The notes under the pieces are model-generated. The model saw nothing but the letters and a program-made list of their open reading frames with translations. It had not been told where the DNA came from and did not search any database. Position numbers and translations under genes: made by a program. Shown piece by piece: positions 22,044-33,006 of a stretch of DNA of 64,000 nt; position 1 is the first letter of the stretch; each line of letters starts with the position of its first letter. The stretch is taken from assembly GCA_944474755.1 (NCBI GenBank), contig OX104113.1, positions 22,014,432 through 22,078,431 on the forward strand. The letters are read 5' to 3'. Source of the stretch: Limnoperna fortunei (lineage: Eukaryota > Mollusca > Bivalvia > Mytilida > Modiolidae).

Positions 22044-22640
22044 TTAGTCCCATTACTCGTAATGTAGCAGAGCCGCAGTGAACCACTCCTGGCACTTTGA
22101 TGTCCAAAAGAAGTTGCATATTCAATCAGACGTAGTCGAACTTGATATCTTTCGACAGTGTCACCATTTTTTCATCGGTTTCATGTTTAAAATCGATCAT
22201 TATTGATCTGTAATGATAGTTGCCATTTTTAATAACCCGCTGTGCTATGTGTATTAATTGACATTGGTGCCTCTTTTAATTATGTTTACTACATGAAAAA
22301 CATTGAGAAACCCGAAAATGAATTGCCAGTTGCATCTTAGGTAATAAACATATGTAAATTACTGGATTCTTACTAAGGAATGGTTGTTATAGTATGCAAA
22401 TTAGCATGTTTATAACAAAATTAGTCAAATTATCCATATACGGAAAAATGATAAACATAGCACTTTCCATGTGCTTCTTTCAAGATGAAAAAAGAAATAT
22501 CTTCAATAAAGATCGTTTTCTGTTAGTTTTGCAATGTATAAAGCTTTGATAACGTAAAGAAGATGAATATTATGTGTGAATTTGGTATAAATAGACAGAA
22601 GTTAGAATTTTTTATTTGCTTCATTACGAGCAATAGGACT
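22044..22640. mobile_element. Diverged TIR element related to 20402-21033
   Basis: Left end TAGTCCCATTACTCGTAATG then TAGCA; right end in reverse complement CAGTCCTATTGCTCGTAATG then AAGCA. The 24-base core is shared with the subterminal part of the 632-bp element. No coding frame. Confidence 0.6.
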
Positions 22641-22654
22641 GAATTCTGCCGTTA

Positions 22655-22715
22655 ATTAGACAAATCACAAAACTAACTTCGGATTATAAAGGTAGTAAAA
22701 TTCGGCCTAAGTGAG
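22655..22715. repeat. Repeat shared with 36780-36835
   Basis: GACAAATCACAAAACTAACT, CGGATTATAA and AGTAAAATTCGGCCT occur at both places in the same orientation. Confidence 0.6.
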
Positions 22716-22794
22716 CTCCTATTACAGAAAAGGAAACAGACGTTTGATACCAGCTCAATCTCTATCAAACTACCGGTACAATACTTTATTCTAC

Positions 22795-22910
22795 AATTTA
22801 ATTACAATTTAAATCTTTCACTGTTTCTCCTTTATGTTACTGGTTGCTTACAATGCAGCGACCAATAACAAAAAGGGAGGAGCAAGTGAAAGATTTAATT
22901 TTAATTAGAT
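22795..22910. repeat. Long hairpin just past the methyltransferase stop codon
   Basis: Two arms of about 57 bases, inverted and roughly 85 percent alike by eye, separated by only a few bases. Shared words include TTAAATCTTTCACT on the left and AGTGAAAGATTTAA (as AAGTGAAAGATTTAA) on the right. On the gene's strand it starts about 25 bases after the stop, just beyond two AATAAA-like signals (22917-22930). Confidence 0.75.
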
Positions 22911-22932
22911 TGTTTATTATATTTATTTCAAA

Positions 22933-23121
22933 TTATGTTTTTCTTCTCCATACAGTTGCTTCAGCTACAGTCAGTTGATTCTTTCTTGAAGTCTCTCTTA
23001 TAGAAAATGGCATATCTACTTCTTCTACAAGGTCAAAAGCTGGACTAAGTACCCTTTTCAAGGTCATTTTTCCAGTCACATGCTGACCATCTTTGTCTTT
23101 GTATCCACCAAGCCATTTACT
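22933..23121 (-). CDS. Methyltransferase exon 4 and stop
   Basis: 62 codons plus stop, from SKWLGGYKD to WRRKT. Acceptor TTTTTATAG. Carries the family's C-terminal signature ([11 protein letters not shown] and AEATVW). Confidence 0.9.
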   Translation of the reverse strand, partial: SKWLGGYKDKDGQHVTGKMTLKRVLSPAFDLVEEVDMPFSIRETSRKNQLTVAEATVWRRKT

Positions 23122-26100
23122 CTATAAAAATAAGAACTAAATAAGTGATTTGAGATTAAAGCCACTTTTAGCAATTTTTCAGCTGTATTGTTGCGTCCAT
23201 TTTTTTGGGGAATGGAAAATGGAGTTCCATTCCCAGAAAAGCAGACAATTACAGTCTCAATAATCAAAGTAGATTTTACATTCTGTACTCAAATTTAGAG
23301 GACATATTTTATGGATAAAATTATTTATGCCTTACTTATTTCTTTTCTCATAGTAAAAGTATGGTAAATGAACTTTTAATAATCAGCAGTTAAAAAATTA
23401 TTTCATACTCAAATATTTTTAAAAACTTGACAATTTAAAACAATAGATTTGTTCTATTTACTTTATCTGTATACTCTTCCATGAATGTGTAAGGGGAAGT
23501 AATCACTAATATCCCTCCAGGAATCACCAAATCAGGCATTCTATTCAGAAATGCTAATGGTGTGTGAAGCCGACATATCAGATTTGCAGCTAATACACAG
23601 CCAAATTTTCCCAGGTCCAGTGGAAGATCACATGCATCTCCTTGTTGAAATGAACACCGAGTTTTATCCTTAAAAAAATGAGAAACTGGTTAATGAAAAA
23701 GAAATATATAAATTTAACAAATAAAAGAAGTTAACATGAAAATTTATTATACTAGTTTCATCATGTTCATATGTCAAATACAAATACAAAAACTTCTACT
23801 ATTGGATAAATAATTTGTGTCATAGTTACCAGAAAAGGCACCATTAATATTAAGGAATTGTTAAGAAAAGTTTTGTAAAATCAGGTTACACAAATTTTTA
23901 TTATTGCATTTTTAGTTGGCCTGCAAATAATACATGTATATAAATAATAAATATTAATTTCTTTAAAATAAGTGCTAGTATTTGCATATATACATGTAAG
24001 GAAAGTGTATATGCTGATGTAATTTGGTAATCAAATTGTCCAGTTCATCAACTGTTAGGGATTGTCTGGAGTTTTTTGTTTATTATTTACATTATCATAC
24101 AAATTGAAAAAAGAAAAAAATATGTATATATGGATGTCGCACAAGTAGTCTGTTACACATCACAGAAATTTAACAAATTCACAATTAGCAAAAACAAAAA
24201 TGTATGGTATGGTATATGGAGAAAGACTATTAGACTGTTAATAAATGATCATGTAAAGCTCATTATACAATATAGTATTTTGTGCTGGCACACTTCAGAA
24301 TAAAGAAGTACATGTACTTACTATTGAAGGAGGAATTTTAGCTGCACAGGGTATGGTCAGATCACCCTCATCTGTCATGAAGTATACCCGACTTCCCTGG
24401 TCCTTTAAATGCTGACAGGCATCAATAAAAGCTTGACTGTAATCTATTCCTATCACTTCATTAAACTCTCTTGCTAATTCAAACGATGATGCTCCAACTG
24501 CACATCCAATGTCAAGGGCTCTAGAGGAATCAGCCTTAAAATATTATTGTTTAAAAGTAATCTTTTTCTCCGTAATAGTAGTCCCAAAGAAATATATTAT
24601 AATTGCTCTATAAAAATGTGTTTTTTGTTCAACTAATGTGATTGTGCCAATAAATCTTTTTTTGTTTTTGTTGATATTCTTAGCACAAATGTTTAGTATT
24701 GTGATGTAGCTATAAATAAAACTGTTGTCATATCATGTTTTTATTACTTAACTTTTAACACTTCCCAACACAAAATTATTAACGAATTATGATAGCGTAG
24801 TTTTGTTTGTTAAAGGGACGCAACCTCCATGACAATAATAAATGCAAAATTATCAATTGATCAAAAGAAGCAATGCAGTAATGTTGAAGACCAATTTTCT
24901 ACGCGTACATATAATTTAGCTATTGTGACAGTTAAAAATTACCCATGTAAACCTCTCAACAATAGTAGGGGGTCAGATTAGATATTTCTTGCATTCCATT
25001 CCTTTTGCTCACTTCGCAACAACTGACGACTTTCCAATTTAAAAAACGCCACCTAGTGTCCACTCCCGGTACTAAAAACTGGTACAGCCGCAGTGTTTTG
25101 TTGAAAACTTATGAAATGGACAATTGCCTTTGATAAATTTTAACGCTTTATGTTAATTACAGGTGTCAAAATCTAATTGAAGATGTTATTAAAACCCCAT
25201 GGCATAATGCTGTGTAAACATGATTGTTAATTAATTAACCATAATGTTTATTACCCAATTTACCTTATGCTAATTAAAGGTAGAACCACAGCTGTTGTAT
25301 AGCTTAATTAAACAAGCTTACCTATATATATATATATCTTTATTCTCACAAACCAAATACATGGTACAGAGAAAAACATAATAATACAATAAAATATCAA
25401 TCAATAAATATTACAAATGTACAAATGGTGGGCAGATTAATACAAATTATTCATGATTCATAAATGAACAGATTTGGACATTAGTAAATTATGATGAAAA
25501 TTGAGGTTACCCAGGAGGATTTAACTTTACATTTATAAATTTGATAAATTTACATAGATTTACAAGTACGTTAACTTTTGTACTATTCATAAGTTTGCTA
25601 AATTTTATAATATTAGGTCTATAGGTGATATTTGAATTAATATATTGTTTTCTTTCGTTTTCGATACTCTTACAAATCATAATATAATGAAACTCATCTC
25701 CAATATCACCGGAGTTACACAGAGGACATACCCTTTTTTCCCTATCAATATTTGACCATCTACCTGTCTCTATAGGCAGTTTCAAATTCAGTGTTCTAAA
25801 CTGGCACAAAATTTTAGCATTTTTATCATTTAGAATATTTAAATATTGTTCGAATTCTAGGTTTTCTTTATATAATCTATAGTTAATAGCTTTTGGGGAC
25901 ATACATGTTCCAATATTCAAACTCACCTGTTGCCTAAGGCTATAGTAACATCTACTAATGAGGTTAATTAGATAATTTAATTGGCATAGACGAACAATAC
26001 AAAATCTTTATTTCAATATCATTGTCTTAAAGCGATGACAGCCGTAAAAGTAAAAAGGGAGATAAATCATGTAAAACTGGAAATTGATCAATTGTTTGTC

Positions 26101-26581
26101 GTTGTTTTCTTGCCATATATATCAGAGAGCATACAATTTGTGAAAGAAAGCTGAGAAAGTATTTAGGACACCATCAAACTTAGTGAGAGATCACGAAATA
26201 GTGAGGTATTTTACATCACACATCTTGTTTGAAGTCGGCTCAATCTTGACAATTTTGAGTTATCCCCCTTCCCACTTCCTTATTTACCTTCAATATTTTT
26301 CCTGCATGTTTTAGGCACAACTCCGCACACCTAATAGGAAAATGACGAGCGGTTTCAGGTATCAAATTTCGTCTCAAGTCCGTGTCATGATGACTTGGAT
26401 AATGAAAAGAAAGATATTCATTGACTGCTTTTTCCGTTTCATATACGTTGCGCTTTACTTTTTGTTTTCTCTCAGATAACCACTTATATGTCGAGAAGAC
26501 AGCAACACCAGTCGCAATGGACAAGGAGCATGCTCCTACCATTCGGTGGTCAATTCCAAATACTTCTGGCATGATACTCAA
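22933..26581 (-). CDS. OvoA-type methyltransferase, free-standing and membrane-anchored
   Basis: Predicted SAM-dependent methyltransferase, 300 residues. Coding exons 26581-26288, 24534-24322, 23668-23462 and 23121-22933; all introns are phase 0 with GT-AG ends. Residues 13-34 form a hydrophobic segment followed by a basic stretch (RKQKVKR), a likely signal anchor with the enzyme facing the cytosol. Then [15 protein letters not shown] (47-61), motif I LDIGCAVG (105-112), acidic end of beta 2 at GID (D129), QQGDACDLP (177-185), [10 protein letters not shown] (194-203), and the C-terminal signature KWLGGYKD (240-247) and [19 protein letters not shown]. From memory of the family, these last blocks are typical of the C-terminal domain of OvoA, which N-methylates mercaptohistidine in ovothiol synthesis. 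Here the OvoA sulfoxide-synthase half is absent. The substrate is inferred, not shown. Confidence 0.9.
23155..23290 (-). repeat. SINE fragment in methyltransferase intron 3
   Basis: Words such as GCCACTTTTAGCAATTTTTC and AGCTGTATTG match the 3' part of the 4903-5163 SINE, strongly diverged. It lies directly beside exon 4. Confidence 0.55.
23462..23668 (-). CDS. Methyltransferase exon 3
   Basis: 69 codons, [14 protein letters not shown] to FMEEYTDK. Contains the GDA motif and [16 protein letters not shown], typical of class I methyltransferase beta 4-beta 5. Donor GTAAAT. Confidence 0.9.
24322..24534 (-). CDS. Methyltransferase exon 2 (SAM-binding motif I)
   Basis: 71 codons, [14 protein letters not shown] to KIPPSI, bounded by TTTTAAG acceptor and GTAAGT donor. 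Contains the glycine-rich SAM loop and the GID acidic residue. Confidence 0.9.
25320..25930 (-). mobile_element. 5'-truncated LINE, C-terminal end
   Basis: The minus-strand frame 25926-25507 has the LINE C-terminal zinc-binding pattern: [19 protein letters not shown], then [20 protein letters not shown], a CCHC-like cluster found after the RT domain. The 3' part runs to a TA-dinucleotide tract at 25323-25341. It lies in methyltransferase intron 1, in the sense orientation. Confidence 0.75.
26288..26581 (-). CDS. Methyltransferase exon 1
   Basis: 98 codons from [20 protein letters not shown] through the membrane segment and the YETEKAV/SFHY block to ILK, then donor GTAAAT. The first ATG of the open frame is used as the start; another Met (M14) lies downstream but would cut into the hydrophobic segment. 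Confidence 0.88.
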
Positions 26582-26673
26582 TTATATTGACAGATGTCCG
26601 AAATTTTCGCCGGCCGGCGAAGACTGAAACCTAATGTCAGCTCCCTTAGCTCCACACACGTTGCAGAATCCAG

Positions 26674-26883
26674 TTAATAAGTCTTAAACATGCTAAAACA
26701 AGTATTTTTCTCCGAGGAATACAGCCTGTACGACACACTCCCGTCAGAGTTTAAGCGATATTTATTTAGATTATGACAATAAAAATAATAGAAAAGAATG
26801 AATTGTTTAAGAAATAATCCAGTTAAAAGACAAATGCTCAGTATTGAGCCAATTTTAAAGAACCTAACAAAAACAGAATCCAT
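26674..26883 (-). other. Small membrane-protein frame upstream of the methyltransferase
   Basis: A 69-residue frame begins MDSVFVRFFKIGSILSICLL and has one hydrophobic segment (residues 11-36). It ends 92 bases before the methyltransferase start codon on the same strand. It could be an upstream frame, a small gene, or chance. No family recognised. Confidence 0.15.
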
Positions 26884-27175
26884 GTCGGTATGGTGTTATA
26901 CTCATTTACAGATGGGATAGACGCGAGGTTTTATTCATGTAATAAAACAGTTACTGACTTTAATATACGGTCATTTTATTATCGTGGTCAAAATCTGATT
27001 TGTTTTAAGTTTTGGATTTGACCATTATTTTGCTACAAATTTTTTTTAAAGCGAATATAAAAAACTTGTAATAGAATATAGGCGCAGCCTAACTGAGGAG
27101 GACAGGGTATCAAGTAATGTATTTGTAAATTGTACGGAACACGTGTATTTGACACCTGTTCAGGTGTGTTTGATT

Positions 27176-28485
27176 ATCGCCGCCCTTATCGCCGCTCAGG
27201 AGGGCGGCGATATATTTGTATTCACTTTCGTTGCTAACGATGGATAAAGGAGAACATATTTTTAAGTACACTTAGTTACCATAAATGAACAGAATGTTGT
27301 TACAAGAATGTTAATAATTTAACTTGAGTGAAAAATAAAGATGGTGTATGAGGTTCGACTTCAAAATTGCTTTTGTGATATCAAAGTTTTATGTAATAAT
27401 AACTTTTTTTAGTATTCTATTTACGGAAGTTAATAACACACGGAGACCATTTTTATCCTGGTACTAAGTCTTTCGTTGATAGCTCTATCGACGAGTTTGT
27501 AAAATCGGAAACCAGAATAAAAGGCTATTTTGTGTAGACAATTCCGGAGTATGCCCCCTATTTGTAAGATAAAATAAATTTTATGTCAATAATTTAATTG
27601 AACCACGTGAATATTAGTTTTAAAATTCAAGTATATTTATGATTTATTATATGATAAAAGATTATATGTGCACAAATTTAGAAAATGGCAATTGAAACTA
27701 GCCACAACAGCAGGGCTTAGCTTTACATAGAAACTTATGGGGAATAAGTTCAAATGCCTTGTTTTTAGAAATCACTTTGACAAATGCGTGCAGAATGTAG
27801 AATAAATCGGCGGCGAACTGATGCTTTGCATCAAAAGTTTTCTTGTTATCGCTTGTATTCACTTTCGTCGCTAACGATGGATAAAGGAGGACATATTTTT
27901 AAGTACACTTAGTTACAATAAATGAGCAAAATTTTGCAACGAGAATGTTAATCATTTAACTTGAGTGAAAAATAAAGATGGTGTATGAGATTCGACTTCA
28001 AAAATGCTTTTGTAATATCAAAGTTTCATGTAAAAATAACTTTTGTTAGTATTCTATTTACGGAAGTTAATAATTCAGGGAGACCATTTTGTATCCTGGT
28101 ACTAAGTCTTTAGTTTATAGCTCTATCGACGAGCGTAGCTTTAAAAAATCGGAAACCAGAATAGAAGGCTATTTTGTGTAGACAATTCCGGAGTATGCCG
28201 ATATTTGTAAGATTCAATAAATATGTCAATAATTTAATTGAACCACGTGAATATTAGTTTTAATTCAAGTATATTTATGATTAAATATATGGCAAAAGAT
28301 TACATGTGCACAAATTTAGAAATTGGCAATTGAAACTGGCCACAACAGCAGGGCTTAGCGTTACATAGAAACTTATGGGGAATAAGTCCAAATGCCTTGT
28401 TTTTAGAAATCACTTTGACAAACGCGTGCAGAATGTAGAATAAATCGGCGGCGAACTGATGCTTTGCATCAAAAGTTTTCTTGTT
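27176..28485. mobile_element. Tandem-dimer insertion in repeat A1
   Basis: Two similar units of 671 and 639 bases (27176-27846, 27847-28485) lie between TTTGATT and GGTTTTCACC, which are adjacent in the uninterrupted A2. Each unit starts ATCGC and ends TTTTCTTGTT. The first has an extra GCCGCC/GGCGGC hairpin near its start (27178-27211). No terminal inverted repeats are seen. Antisense frames (for example 28494-28300) are not assigned. Confidence 0.75.
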
Positions 28486-28660
28486 GGTTTTCACCTTATG
28501 TAATCAGGTGATAGGTATAAAGGATTATTAGCTGCATGAAAAACACGCCCTCTTAGGCGGTAATATTTATTGTAATATAAATACAATTGTCAATAGAGTA
28601 GATACATTCGACGTTCGCCATTAGCACAGTAAAACGCTCGATCCGCAGTCTGATGAAGTC

Positions 28661-29178
28661 TTGCTACAAGATGATGACAGTCCTACAGAAACAAGAAGGC
28701 GTATGAATGTTGACTCTCCACCTAGCAGACAGATGAAAAAGACTGATGAAAATACACACCAGGATCTCCATGACACATTCAAACTTTTCAAGACTTACAT
28801 GGATGGGAAAATACACGATCTTGAATCCAAACTTGTTTCCGAACAAGACGCTATCTCTAAAAAGATTAAAGAAGATGTATCTATAAAATTTAAAAGTGAA
28901 GGCAACGTGATCCAGTTCAACTTAATGAAGAATTGCAAGAAGGTGTGATGAAATTACTTAAGTTTTTTCCACAATCACAATCTAGAGGATTGACTGTTTT
29001 GATGGATCTGATTGACAAAGTTAAAGCTAGAAATAAACTGATAAGAATAGCAAATTCTTCACCAGCAGGATGGTCTACTGCACGAGAATATGAGACTAAT
29101 CATATTGCATCCGACAGCGAAGACGAAAAGAAGATAAGACAGGCGGAGTCTAGAGCACTACGGAAGAAAAAAAACTAG
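28661..29178 (+). pseudogene. Ngaro gag-like ORF, frameshifted
   Basis: Charged, coiled-coil-like start (residues 20-80 of the first frame, with DLHDTFKLFKTYMDGKIHDL), a frameshift near 28930, then MKLLKFFPQSQSRGL and DSEDEKKIRQAESRALRKK. A third frame continues the basic region to about 29350 overlapping the start of the RT frame. Gag role inferred from position before RT. Confidence 0.6.
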
Positions 29179-29183
29179 GAAAC

Positions 29184-30113
29184 GTGGGAACCCTCCGTAT
29201 AAAACAAGATCTCCAGCAGAGACGTCAGGCAACCCAGCTTATTCTACAGATTTTCCACGTCAGCCCTTTCGTATCGGCGCCGCACGGCGTGAGCCGTGCT
29301 CATGGGATTTGCGCTTCGGATGTAAGCAGTACGGGCTACAGCGTAGCTACACAAAAATCTGGTAAGAAACGTTTAATTCTTGATCTTAGCGTCGTGAATA
29401 AGTACATTAAAAAACTGAACATAAAATTTGAAGACTGGAAAATAGCTATTCAGTATTTTGAAAAAGATTCCTATATGTTTAGGTTTGACCTAAGGTCTGG
29501 TTATTTTCATATTGATATATCTCCACAACAACATACATTTTTAGGATTTACTTGGAAGCAAACATTTTACTGCTTTACTGTTTTAGTCTTTGGTATTAGC
29601 ACGGGTCCATACATTTTTACGAAATGTTTAAAACCTATGGTTAAATTCTGGCGAAACAACGGTATTAATGTTGTCCTGTATCTTGACGATGGATTTGGCA
29701 TCTGTAGTAATAAGATGCTGTGTTCTGAAAATTCCAAAATCGTTAAAGACTCACTTGAAAGTGCTGGTTTTCTTATAAATGATAGCAAATCTGTGTTAAC
29801 ACCTGTACAGTCGATTGAATGGCTTGGTATAATGTGGGATTCTCATTCTTTTAGTTTAAGTATATCGGATAGGAGATTAAACGACGCACTTTTTTCTTTA
29901 GAAAATATAATTAGGCAGATGCCAATTATATCGGCTCGTACTTTGGCACAGGTAATCGGGAAAATTATCTCCATGACTCCAGTTATAGGCAATGTAGGTA
30001 GAATTATGACAAAGTTTTGTTATATGGCAATAGAGTGCAGATCTCATTGGGATGCTATTTTACACATGTTACATCCCGAAAACGTACTGATTTTTAGAAT
30101 CTTAAGAATATGA
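29184..30113 (+). pseudogene. Ngaro reverse transcriptase
   Basis: RT blocks are clear: KKRLILDLSVVNKYI, FRFDLRSGYFHIDI, FGISTGPYIFTK and the catalytic YLDDG. These match DIRS-order RTs. The first 60 or so residues of the frame, before SGKKRLI, overlap the gag reading frame and are probably not RT. The frame ends at 30113 and the RNase H frame continues from 30110, so the polyprotein is broken by a small indel. Confidence 0.85.
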
Positions 30114-30859
30114 ATATTAAACACTTAGAAAACCACAGCAAATCTTCTACAGTAATCTACTCTGATGCTAGCGATATCGCAGCTGGTGCTTATACAGTTG
30201 AAGTTGAGAGTAAAATATTCCACCATATGTGGAGTGCTAGTGAAGCTAGAGAAAGTTCTACATGGCGTGAGTTGAAGGCAATAGAACTTGCGTTGTTGTC
30301 TTATAAAAATGTTTATCAAGGCAAAACCATCAAATGGTTTACAGATAATCAAAACTGTGTTAAGATTGTTAATTCTGGTAGCATGAGTGAAAAACTTCAA
30401 ACCATAGCTTTATCAATATTTTCTATGTGTCTAAACAAATCAATATCTATTGACATTCAGTGGATACCTAGATCAGAGAATACATGTGCTGATTACATCA
30501 GTAAAATGATTGACCATGAATACTGGGGAGTGTCCCAAGAATTTTTTGAATTCATGAATGGTTTGTGGGGACCATACACTATAGATCGGTTCGCTAATTC
30601 AAATAATACCAAGTTATTAAAATTTAATTCATTATTTTGGAACCCATTTACCTCAGCAGTAGACACATTTACACAAAATTGGAGAGGTGAGAACAATTGG
30701 CTCGTTCCACCCGTACGTTTAGTTATGAGATGTATCAAGCACTTGGTGTACTGCAAAGCTAAAGGGACTCTGATTGTTCCTAAGTGGACTTCGGCTCCAT
30801 ATTGGACTCTTATTTTTGACAGATTTACAGTACAAAGTGTATGTACTGGATGTGATTGA
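30110..30859 (+). pseudogene. Ngaro RNase H and following domain
   Basis: VIYSDASDIAAGAY (first Asp), STWRELKAIELAL (Glu) and WFTDNQNCVKI (second Asp) form the RNase H catalytic set. Next is IDRFANSNNTKLLKFNSLFW, then FTQNWRGENNWLVPPVRL and GTLIVPKW, the conserved region after RNase H in DIRS-order elements. The frame stops at 30859 after this region. Confidence 0.85.
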
Positions 30860-30974
30860 ATTTAAAGACCCTTCAAACATATATGTAAAGGGGTCAAATA
30901 AAAACAGTATCTTTGGGTCTGAGCCATTTATCACCCCAGTATTAGCAGTTTTGGTGGATGCTAGACATATTTGA

Positions 30975-31165
30975 ACATGTTGATTGTACAGTAATATATG
31001 CAGTATTAAGGTGACAAGGTCCTAATATACAATGGTATATTGTAGTGGACATGGGTCACTTAGTATAATACAGTAATAAGGTGACAAGGTCATAATATAC
31101 AAAGATATATTGTAGTGGACATGGTCACGTTATGACAAGGCCCTAATATTAGATATTGAGCTGGC
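30975..31165. repeat. Short tandem repeat between RNase H and recombinase
   Basis: About 80-base units with AGGTGACAAGGTCCTAATAT, ATATATTGTAGTGGACATGG, two full copies and part of a third. Confidence 0.8.
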
Positions 31166-32224
31166 AAGGTCATGATTCAACTTTTTATACGAAAACTTTT
31201 ATAGAAATTAAAATTCTACATTTTTCAGCTATTTTTACAACTGGGAGATGGACGTCTATGCCTACAGATCCTGCTTTCCAAGACCTGTCGTCTTTGTTAC
31301 CCGAATATTTACTTTCGTCCAAAGCAGATAGCACAAAACAAAAGTACAGATACGCATTCAACGCATTTTGTAAGTTGTCTTATATACATTTAGTGTCTGC
31401 CTTGCCAGCATCATCTATGCACGTATCTTTATATTTAACAAGTTTGTCAGAACAACACAAATCAGTTAGTAAACTTGATGAAGCTATGTACGCTATTTCT
31501 TGGGCTCATAAATTAGCCGGCTTTCCAGATCCTACAAAATGTGACTTGGTCATTTCAGTACGTGAAGGAGCTCACCGGAAAATAGGACATAATGTAAAGA
31601 AAAAGAAGCCAATTACACCAGATATTTTACATAAATTAGTGGAGAAATATATGATAATGCAAATAGCAGTTTGATGTTTCTATTTGTTTATTAGGTTACT
31701 CAGGGTTTTAAAGATTTTCTGATTTGGCCAACCTGAAAAGGTCTAATTTACAATTTTTTGATACTTATGTTAAGCTTGTCATAGAGAAAAGCAAGACTGA
31801 TATTTACAGGGAGGGTAGGGAAATAGTCATTTCAAAAACAGGAAAGTCTACTTGTCCAGTAAATATGTTAACCATATACTTGAGTTCGGCTAATATACCT
31901 GAAGATTCAGATGAATATATATTTAGATCAGTATCTTTTTGTAGTTCTACAAATAGTTACAAACTTAGAAAATCTGGCGATATTTCTTACACCTCAGCCA
32001 GAGAAGTGGTCTTGAGTGCTTTGGAATCTATTGGACTCGATAAATCACAATTTGGTTTACATAGTCTAAGGGCAGGTGGTGCAACAGCAGCTGCTAATTT
32101 CGGAGTAGAAGACCGTTTATTTAAAAAAAAACATGGACGGTGGAAATCCGAAAATGCCAAAGATGGATATATTAAAGAAGATATTGACAAGAGACTTTCT
32201 GTCACACAAAGTTTGGGTATTTAA
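31156..32224 (+). pseudogene. Ngaro tyrosine recombinase, frameshifted
   Basis: N-terminal half (31156-31674) has the core-binding region with DSTKQKYRYAFNAFCKL and SKLDEAMYAISWAHKLAGF. The catalytic half (31724-32224) has HSLRAGGATAAANFGV (the H-x-x-R box), HGRW and the nucleophile-position tyrosine in DGYI. The first catalytic arginine lies near 31705 in RFSDLANLK, in a stretch with a stop and a one-base shift. So all catalytic positions can be pointed to, but the gene is not intact. Confidence 0.85.
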
Positions 32225-32381
32225 TGTTCAATCTTATTTTAGTAACAATTTAATAAATTGTAAATGTCATGTTTCCCTGTCTTTGTTTTATCGATGCTTT
32301 GCTGTCCAGGGAAGCTGTATCCCAAATAAAAGTGTTGCGTTTTATTTATAAATATTTTATGTTCGATTGAGGGATGAATAA

Positions 32382-33006
32382 GACACCGTTTACACAATGA
32401 AAAAAATATACATCGATCTTTTTTGAATCGATCTTAAAAAGACTGGTTTGCATTTACACACACTTGTGAAATAGCACGAAAGATTAAGTCCTATGCGTTT
32501 ATACTGGCGTTAAATTTGACAACAAGAATCTGTTTATCCGCCTATTTTTAATTAAATGTTCTATTAATAGAATGCACATGGGTACTTAATACATGCCACG
32601 AGTTTAATGTATGCAAACATTTTGCTAAAATGAAGGAGACAGATGTATCACCGGCCTTACTTGGTATCCAAATTATTAGTTTTTTGTTGATATATATTAC
32701 CATTGTTTTGATGTTTTATATATTCACGTGTATTTTTGTCGCCAAACATGCGCAGTACATACGCATTTCTATAAATATGTTATCAGACTATTAAAGTACG
32801 ATTCGTGCGTTTACACTACAAGAAAGATCGATTAAAAAAAGATCGATCTTTTTAAGTCTAGGTCTAAAGCAGGACTTTTTAAGTCCGGTTCTTTTTGAAT
32901 CGATTCAAATAAAGATCGATCTTTATCGTTTACACTGACAAAAAGATCGATCTTTTTTGCATCGATTAAAAAAAGATCGATCTTTCCGTCTAGTGTAAAC
33001 GGGGTC
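32382..33006. mobile_element. 625-bp TIR element between B1 and A2
   Basis: Ends GACACCGTTTACAC and, inverted, GACCCCGTTTACACTAG, flanked by TAA on both sides (32379-32381, 33007-33009), which suggests a three-base target duplication. Both subterminal regions repeat AAAAAGATCGATCTTTTT-like palindromes. No coding frame. B2 shows the uninterrupted sequence. Confidence 0.8.
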
